Shown here: one piece after another, positions 61,311 to 64,000 of the stretch
How positions within the stretch are numbered: the first letter of the stretch is position 1
Layout: the number at the start of each line of letters is the position of its first letter
From: Candidatus Nitricoxidireducens bremensis
Lineage (GTDB): Bacteria; Pseudomonadota; Gammaproteobacteria; Burkholderiales; Rhodocyclaceae
NCBI GenBank assembly: GCA_030247725.1
Contig: JAOTRT010000012.1
Span: forward strand, 60,383-124,382
DNA: 64,000 bases
Direction of reading: 5' to 3'
Notes under the pieces: model-generated
Seen by the model: only the letters and a program-made list of their open reading frames with translations
Told to the model about the DNA's origin: nothing
The model's database searches: none
Made by a program: the position numbers and the translations under genes

Positions 61311-64000
61311 TCATTTGCATTGACCAGCCTTCTTGGGGCGTTCCCCTGTCGCCTGGTCGGTTTGGGTTCTCTTGCCTTTCGTCAGCGTTTCGCTGTTTGA
61401 AGCGAACAGGATGTAGCCCATCAGCGAATCGTCGAAACCGATGGGCTGGCGGGACTTGATGAAAGCGTCGCCGCCAACCAGGGCGGTTTCCACCGTATAG
61501 CGGCCGCCGTTGGTCAAAGTATAGATAATCGGGTTCTCGTGGCCATTGACTGCCTCGGCGTTCAGGTTGAACAGGCCGGAACCGCCGCCGCCCAGAAGGA
61601 TGATGCCTGCGAAGTAATTGCCGGTATTGCGGATCGTGTCCGTATAGGTGCCATTACCGCCGACCTTGATGTTGATGGGACCGCCGTTCTGGATCGACGC
61701 CGAGGAAACCACCGAACTAATGGCGGTACCGCCGATCAGCACCAGACTGCCTCCGGTTTCTATGTTCATGGGCACTTCCGGATCGAAGATGGCAAGTGCG
61801 CTGCCGCTGTTCGTCGCACCGGCCACGGACGACGACGTACCGCCGGCGAGGACGAAGTCGCGTCCCACCTTGACGGTCTTGGCGCCGGAGACCAGGAAGA
61901 TGGCAGAGGCATCAGCCTTGGCGTTGGCCCCGGCAGAGCTGTTCAACTGGACGTCCCCGCCCTTGAGGATCAGGTCCTGCCCGATGTCGATCGTCAAGGA
62001 CGAGGTCTTCACGAAGGCATTGGCCTGGGACTTGGAGTCGCCTCCCGCCGTACTCGACGTGGCGATGGCGGTACCGCCCTTGATGGTGAAGTCCCCGCTC
62101 GTCTTGATGTCCATATCCGAGGCCTGGAGAATGGCGTCGTTCTTCAGGGTCTGGCCGGCGGTGGCGGTCGAGGTGCCACCCGCCACCGTCAGGTTGCGCG
62201 TGCTCAGGGTGAGCTTGCCCGTGGCGATGACGCTGATGTCGTTGCTCTGGCCCGCCGTCGTCCCGCCGGTAAACGAAATGTCGTTGTTGGTGGAGGTCTT
62301 CAGGGTGATGTTCGCGCCTTTCAGCGTGCCCGGACCGCTGACGATGATGTTGCCGCCGCCGCCGGAAAGATCGATGCGCAAATCGCCCGCACCGGCATCG
62401 ATATTCAGGCTGCCGCCGATGGGTGCCTCGAAGGCGATGTCGCCGCCGGAGGAGAAATCGAGTCCGTTCAGGCTCGCGGCCACGACCTTGTAGCCGTTCA
62501 TGTCATAAAAGGTCAGGCCGGCGCTGGCATTGGCGTCCAGCACCAGGATGTCGTTGGCGGTATGGCTCAGGGTGATGGCGCCGGCGGTGGTCACCGCCTT
62601 GAGGGTATTGGCGACGACAGATGAACTCTGGGTCAGGGCGCCGGCGACATTCAGGTCCAAATTGCCGCTTGTGGCACCCGCCGCTCCGCCGCCCGGCGAG
62701 GTATTGATGCCGGCCACGCCATCCACCGTGCCGATATTCAAGGCGCCCGAGGTCTTCAAGGCCAGGGTCTTGTTGGCGCCGGTCATGCGGGCGGAAAGGG
62801 TGGAAACGTTGTTCGCGAATCCCGTCAGGGTCACGTCACCGCCGGCCTGGATGCGCAGATTGCCCGTATTGACCGCGGCCGTCTGGGTGATGTTGCGGCT
62901 CGCCACCAGGGCGACCGAGGAAGAGTTCGCCGGCGCCAGCGTCGCCGCAATCGCGATGTCCCGCGTATTGGCATTGCCGAGGCGGATCGCGGAAGCCGAT
63001 GCGATGGCGTTGAGATCGGACGCCAGAACCACCAGACCGCTGCCGGAGCCGAAGGAAATATCGCCGCCCGAGGTATTGTTGCCGACCGTCACGGTACCGG
63101 CACCGGCGGTGACGGAACCCGATGAAAGACTGATCGAGGTGTCGGCCCCCAGCACCACATCCTTGCCGTTACTCGTCAGGGCGCCGTTTGCCGTCAGAGT
63201 CAGGGAGTTGTTGACGAGCTCGATACCGGTCCCGCCGGAAGTGGTTGTCACGGCGGCGTTAACCGTCGTGGTACCGGTCCCCGTCACTTGGCGGACGCCG
63301 GAGGCGTTGATCGCACCGTTGATGCCGACATGGCGGGCACCATTGATGAGCAGGCTGCCCAGGGGCGAAAGACCGGTACCGACGGCGCCGCCGAAACCGA
63401 TGTCGCCGGTACGGCCATCCAGCGTCAGGTTTCTGGCGCTGCCGGCGACGGTATCCGAGAAGGTGAGTCCGACACCGCTCAATGACACGTCTTCGTTCAG
63501 CGTCACCGCCCCGCTGTAGGTCTGGTTCCCCGTGCCGCCGCCCGTGTTGTCCGTCTTCACGCTCGTCGCCCCGGCGTTGAACGTCGTCGTCCCGGACACC
63601 GTCACGGTCCCCAGTTCCGTCGTGCCGCCGACCGTGTTGTTCAGTACCAGGGCGCCCGTTACCGCCAGGCCTTCCTTGCCCTTCGTCGTCGCGTTCAGCG
63701 TGTTGTCAAACGTGATCGTGCTGCCGCTTAGGCTCTTCGTCGTGTTCGGCGCGCTGTTCTCCAACAAGGTCACCGCGCTCCGGTAGCGCTGCGTCCCGCT
63801 CGTCGTGATCGCGCTCGCCTTCAGCGCCGTCGCTCCCGTCACGTCCAGCGTCGTCAGCCCCGTCAGGTCGTCCGCGCCCGTGCCGTCTCCCAGATTCACC
63901 GCCGTCGGTGCGCTCAGGGTCAGGCTGTGCGTGTTCCCCGTCACTCCGCCGTTCAGGCTCAGCGTGCCCGCTCCCGTCGCCGCCAGGCTCACGTCTTCGT
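61311..64000 (-). CDS. filamentous-haemagglutinin-like repetitive adhesin, C-terminal part
   Basis: At least 896 codons are visible; the N-terminus lies beyond the right edge. The sequence is Gly/Ala/Ser/Thr/Asn-rich and built of short beta-helix repeats (GDISFGSG, GNLRIQAGGDVTLTG, ITLKTSTNNDISFTGGT), typical of secreted beta-helix adhesins of the two-partner or haemagglutinin family. The C-terminus (about the last 120 residues, with INIKVGGNGTYTDT and IIYTLTNGGRYTVETALVGGDAFIKSRQP) is less repetitive and ends basic. It is followed by the FecR-domain gene. No secretion partner or signal peptide is visible in the window. Confidence 0.85.
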   Translation of the reverse strand, partial: EDVSLAATGAGTLSLNGGVTGNTHSLTLSAPTAVNLGDGTGADDLTGLTTLDVTGATALKASAITTSGTQRYRSAVTLLENSAPNTTKSLSGSTITFDNTLNATTKGKEGLAVTGALVLNNTVGGTTELGTVTVSGTTTFNAGATSVKTDNTGGGTGNQTYSGAVTLNEDVSLSGVGLTFSDTVAGSARNLTLDGRTGDIGFGGAVGTGLSPLGSLLINGARHVGINGAINASGVRQVTGTGTTTVNAAVTTTSGGTGIELVNNSLTLTANGALTSNGKDVVLGADTSISLSSGSVTAGAGTVTVGNNTSGGDISFGSGSGLVVLASDLNAIASASAIRLGNANTRDIAIAATLAPANSSSVALVASRNITQTAAVNTGNLRIQAGGDVTLTGFANNVSTLSARMTGANKTLALKTSGALNIGTVDGVAGINTSPGGGAAGATSGNLDLNVAGALTQSSSVVANTLKAVTTAGAITLSHTANDILVLDANASAGLTFYDMNGYKVVAASLNGLDFSSGGDIAFEAPIGGSLNIDAGAGDLRIDLSGGGGNIIVSGPGTLKGANITLKTSTNNDISFTGGTTAGQSNDISVIATGKLTLSTRNLTVAGGTSTATAGQTLKNDAILQASDMDIKTSGDFTIKGGTAIATSSTAGGDSKSQANAFVKTSSLTIDIGQDLILKGGDVQLNSSAGANAKADASAIFLVSGAKTVKVGRDFVLAGGTSSSVAGATNSGSALAIFDPEVPMNIETGGSLVLIGGTAISSVVSSASIQNGGPINIKVGGNGTYTDTIRNTGNYFAGIILLGGGGSGLFNLNAEAVNGHENPIIYTLTNGGRYTVETALVGGDAFIKSRQPIGFDDSLMGYILFASNSETLTKGKRTQTDQATGERPKKAGQCK
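63486..64000 (-). repeat. start of a probable 504-bp repeat array inside the adhesin
   Basis: The 11-mer CACGTCTTCGT (coding EDV) at 63486-63496 recurs at 63990-64000, exactly 504 bp (168 codons) apart. Between them Thr is almost always ACG and Ala mostly GCG, unlike the rest of the gene. A long tandem array probably continues to the right. Confidence 0.5.

Overview
The window comes from the chromosome of a motile, high-GC Gram-negative bacterium. A betaproteobacterium of the Rhodocyclales type (Azospira / Dechloromonas / Azoarcus relatives) fits best. The reasons are FlhDC as flagellar master regulator directly upstream of motAB and a che operon, many PAS- and HAMP-containing receptors, abundant c-di-GMP proteins, and the ftsK-lolA-rarA-serS gene order. 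This is an inference from gene content; there is no rRNA in the window.

Layout. (1) 1-21100, all on the minus strand and so transcribed right to left: flhD, flhC, motA, motB, an MCP-like protein with a CheZ-like tail, cheY, cheA, cheW, two large PAS receptors, cheR, cheD, cheB, an STAS protein, a REC-phosphatase-kinase partner switch (HsbA/HsbR-like), and two more receptors. This is one motility/chemotaxis block. Receptors signal to CheA-CheW and CheY, CheR/CheB/CheD adapt the receptors, and FlhDC and the partner switch set flagellar gene expression. No separate cheZ is present. (2) 21286-24954: two response-regulator c-di-GMP proteins, one REC-degenerate GGDEF-EAL and one HDOD-REC-GGDEF. (3) 25049-29329: housekeeping and small genes (Nudix hydrolase, TonB-like protein, HNH nuclease, YgiQ radical-SAM protein, a small membrane protein).

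(4) 29393-53361: a 24-kb genomic island inserted at the 3' end of tRNA-Ser(CGA). A 17-bp copy of the tRNA 3' end lies at the far border. Each border also has a matching 21-bp block of paired TGTACCA sites exactly 63 bp inside the att repeat. The island carries its own tyrosine integrase, translationally coupled to a metallophosphoesterase. Its cargo is a tightly overlapping set: a small HTH protein, a UvrD-like helicase-nuclease, a type III-like methyltransferase (Mod) and a helicase-nuclease (Res). Divergent from these is a 1094-aa GHKL-ATPase/DUF3883 protein, with repeat operators in the shared promoter region. I read this as a composite anti-phage defence locus that I cannot match with confidence to a named system. 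The island also holds a hybrid histidine kinase plus diguanylate cyclase pair, several unrecognised genes, and about 0.8 kb of non-coding, extremely hairpin-rich sequence next to the integrase that looks like a large structured RNA.

(5) 53345-64000: tRNA-Ser, mltF-like lytic transglycosylase, serS, rarA, lolA and ftsK. After these come a FecR-domain protein and the C-terminal part of a very large repetitive filamentous-haemagglutinin-like adhesin that runs off the right edge.
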